Positions 62,437-64,000 of a DNA stretch of 64,000 nt are shown in pieces. The stretch comes from Lachnospiraceae bacterium. Its GTDB lineage: Bacteria; Bacillota; Clostridia; Lachnospirales; Lachnospiraceae. How positions within the stretch are numbered: position 1 is the stretch's first letter; each line of letters begins with the position of its first letter. The translations under genes and the position numbers were made by a program. The DNA is taken from assembly GCA_017431345.1 (NCBI GenBank), contig JAFRLH010000083.1:1-64000 (forward strand), read 5' to 3'. The notes beneath the pieces were generated by a model, which worked only from the letters and a program-made list of their open reading frames with translations, searched no databases and was not told the origin of the DNA.

Positions 62437-64000
62437 TCATAATCCCAGTTCTTTCTCTCCGGGTGAAGCCGCCCGGGCTTTTTCCAGCAGTCCTTCATAC
62501 CCGGCTGTCTTTCCTGCACTGACATCAGCCAGGATGCGGTCGGCCATATCCGCCGCCGCCTGCAGGATCGGCGCATCCGAATAGATGTCTCCCAGTTCAA
62601 AATGCAGATCCCCGCTCTGTCTCACGCCGAACAGATCTCCCGGGCCTCTCAGCTTCAGATCTTCGGAAGCAATTTTAAAGCCGTCATTGGTGGAATTCAG
62701 GACGGAAAGTCTCTTGTTTTCTTCTTCCTTCCCGGATCCGTCAATAAAAATACAGTAGGACTGCGCATCGCCTCTTCCCACACGTCCTCTCAGCTGATGC
62801 AGCTGCGCAAGGCCGAAACGCTCGGCATTTTCCACCATCATCACCGTCGCATTCGGCACATCCACACCTACTTCCACGACCGTTGTCGAGACCAGGACCT
62901 GTGTTTTTCCCGACTGAAAATCCTCCATTTGCTGATCCTTCTCCCTGCCGCGCATTTTCCCGTGCAGCATGGCTACGCTGATGTACGGCGGCAGTGCTTC
63001 CCGAAGCTTTTCTGTGTATGCGTTCACATTCACGATATCCGGATCGTCTCCTTCTTCCACCATCGGGCAGATCACATAGGCCTGATGGCCCAGATCGACC
63101 TGCTTTCGGATAAAATCATATGCCTTGGGCCTCCATCCGGGATCGACTACACAGTTCTTTATGGGCAGTCTTCTTGCCGGTACCTGATCCAGGACAGAAA
63201 TATCCAGATCCCCGTAAATGATAATTGCAAGCGTACGCGGGATCGGCGTCGCGCTCATGACGAGCGTATGCGGAAGCACTCCTTTCTGCGCCAGCGTGCT
63301 TCTCTGATTGACGCCGAAACGGTGCTGCTCGTCGGTTATTACGAGCGCGAGCGAATCATATTCCACCTTCTGGGTGATCAGCGCATGGGTGCCGATGATC
63401 ACATCGACTTCGTGCTGTCTGACCGCTGCAGTCATATTCCGTTTTTCCGCAGCCGTCATCGATCCGGTAAGCAGTCCGACACGGACCGGTATGCCGGCAG
63501 CCTCAAACGCCTTTTTTGTATTCTCATAATGCTGATGGGCAAGGACTTCCGTCGGCGCCATCAGAACACTCTGATACCCGTTCTCTGCTGCGAGGAGCAT
63601 GGCCAGCTGGGCCAGTACGGTCTTTCCCGAACCAACGTCTCCCTGCACCAGGCGGTTCATCCTGCTCTCTCCGGTCATATCCGAAATGATCTCCGACTCC
63701 ACACGCTTCTGTGCATCCGTAAGATCGTACTGCAGACTTTCTTTCAGCTGTTTCCGATAAGCATCTTTCGGGAACAGAAAACCGTTTTTCTCCTTTATGC
63801 CGCCGCCTCTTAAGGATCTGATCTGCAGAATGAACAGCAGGAACTCTTCAAACACCAGCCTTCTGCGGGCTGCCTTCAGCTTCTCCATGTCTTCCGGGAA
63901 ATGGATCTCGATGAGTGCATCCTTTATATCCGGATAATTCCCTTTATTTCGGATAGTCTCCGGCAGGATATCGGTCAGTGCGCACGCTGTCAGGGCATTC
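62437..64000 (-). CDS. recG: ATP-dependent DNA helicase RecG, 5' part cut by window end
   Basis: Junction-specific helicase that rescues stalled forks. The visible 521 residues cover the end of the wedge domain (IHFPEDMEKLKAARRRLVFE, a RecG hallmark) and both helicase lobes: Walker A GDVGSGKTVLAQ, DEQHRFG (DExH box), VMSATPIPRT and the QLRGRVGRGDAQS motif VI. The frame stays open to base 64000, so the N-terminal wedge lies outside. An internal ATG at 63888 should not be taken as the start. Confidence 0.95.
   Translation of the reverse strand, partial: NALTACALTDILPETIRNKGNYPDIKDALIEIHFPEDMEKLKAARRRLVFEEFLLFILQIRSLRGGGIKEKNGFLFPKDAYRKQLKESLQYDLTDAQKRVESEIISDMTGESRMNRLVQGDVGSGKTVLAQLAMLLAAENGYQSVLMAPTEVLAHQHYENTKKAFEAAGIPVRVGLLTGSMTAAEKRNMTAAVRQHEVDVIIGTHALITQKVEYDSLALVITDEQHRFGVNQRSTLAQKGVLPHTLVMSATPIPRTLAIIIYGDLDISVLDQVPARRLPIKNCVVDPGWRPKAYDFIRKQVDLGHQAYVICPMVEEGDDPDIVNVNAYTEKLREALPPYISVAMLHGKMRGREKDQQMEDFQSGKTQVLVSTTVVEVGVDVPNATVMMVENAERFGLAQLHQLRGRVGRGDAQSYCIFIDGSGKEEENKRLSVLNSTNDGFKIASEDLKLRGPGDLFGVRQSGDLHFELGDIYSDAPILQAAADMADRILADVSAGKTAGYEGLLEKARAASPGEKELGL

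Overview
The window looks like chromosomal DNA of an obligately anaerobic, low-to-mid GC Firmicute, most like Lachnospiraceae or a related clostridial gut or rumen lineage. The evidence is the gene set: single-chain clostridial PurL, rubrerythrin/rubredoxin and FprA-type oxygen defence, pyruvate phosphate dikinase, iron alcohol dehydrogenase, BspA-like leucine-rich repeat and Big_2 surface proteins, strong AGGAGG ribosome sites and a long disordered insert in Rho. No prophage, complete insertion sequence, CRISPR array or rRNA was seen. One tRNA (Thr, anticodon CGT) is present.

Layout: 1-3.8 kb holds a minus-strand ComB-like/aroC/rho group. 4.2-6.3 kb has a glyoxalase, a small membrane protein and an AT-rich secreted LRR protein. 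6.4-9.1 kb has an RNA methyltransferase, a membrane Ser/Thr kinase and a divergent HTH gene with 28-bp repeats between them. 9.2-14.9 kb is a polyphosphate block: ROK sugar kinase, PPK1, a two-domain polyP:AMP phosphotransferase and a PPK2 with a poly-Lys tail. 15.2-25.4 kb is housekeeping (purL, a sigma-like protein lacking region 4, hemW, lepA, ilvA, ftsY), with a possible L9 remnant after purL. 25.5-28.9 kb has a large secreted multidomain protein and a flavodoxin. 29-34.5 kb has topB, asd, tRNA-Thr, ilvN and ilvB.

34.7-37.3 kb carries a C_GCAxxG_C_C redox protein and a rubredoxin/glutamate-synthase/rubrerythrin fusion with a strong internal start site. 37.6-43.8 kb has an iron alcohol dehydrogenase, a Na/Pi symporter and LacZ. 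44.1-46.7 kb has a LysR regulator divergent from a YgjV-like protein, a HAD phosphatase and a small membrane protein. 46.7-47.3 kb is a repeat-filled spacer. 47.3-54 kb has a Gfo/Idh/MocA oxidoreductase, a ClC channel coupled to two tandem HypB GTPases, and ppdK. 54.3-57.2 kb is an uncharacterised DUF4125/DUF4037/TPR group with a MITE-like palindromic element. 57.2-64 kb has an FprA flavodiiron protein, a secreted vWA/Big_2 protein, acpS, rlmH, an unknown membrane protein, a Cys-rich small protein and recG, which is cut by the window end.

How the genes fit together: ilvA/ilvB/ilvN and asd serve branched-chain and aspartate-family amino acids, aroC serves aromatics, and ppdK, the alcohol dehydrogenase and LacZ serve fermentation of sugars. 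The Na/Pi importer and polyphosphate block suggest phosphate storage and use of polyP as a phosphoryl donor. Rubrerythrin, rubredoxin and FprA form an O2/peroxide reduction set. The least explained parts are the polyP block with its Lys-rich PPK2, the TPR-DUF4037-DUF4125 trio, the sigma-like protein, the nested rubrerythrin start and the HypB pair without hydrogenase genes. Functions are read by eye from motifs; no database search was run.
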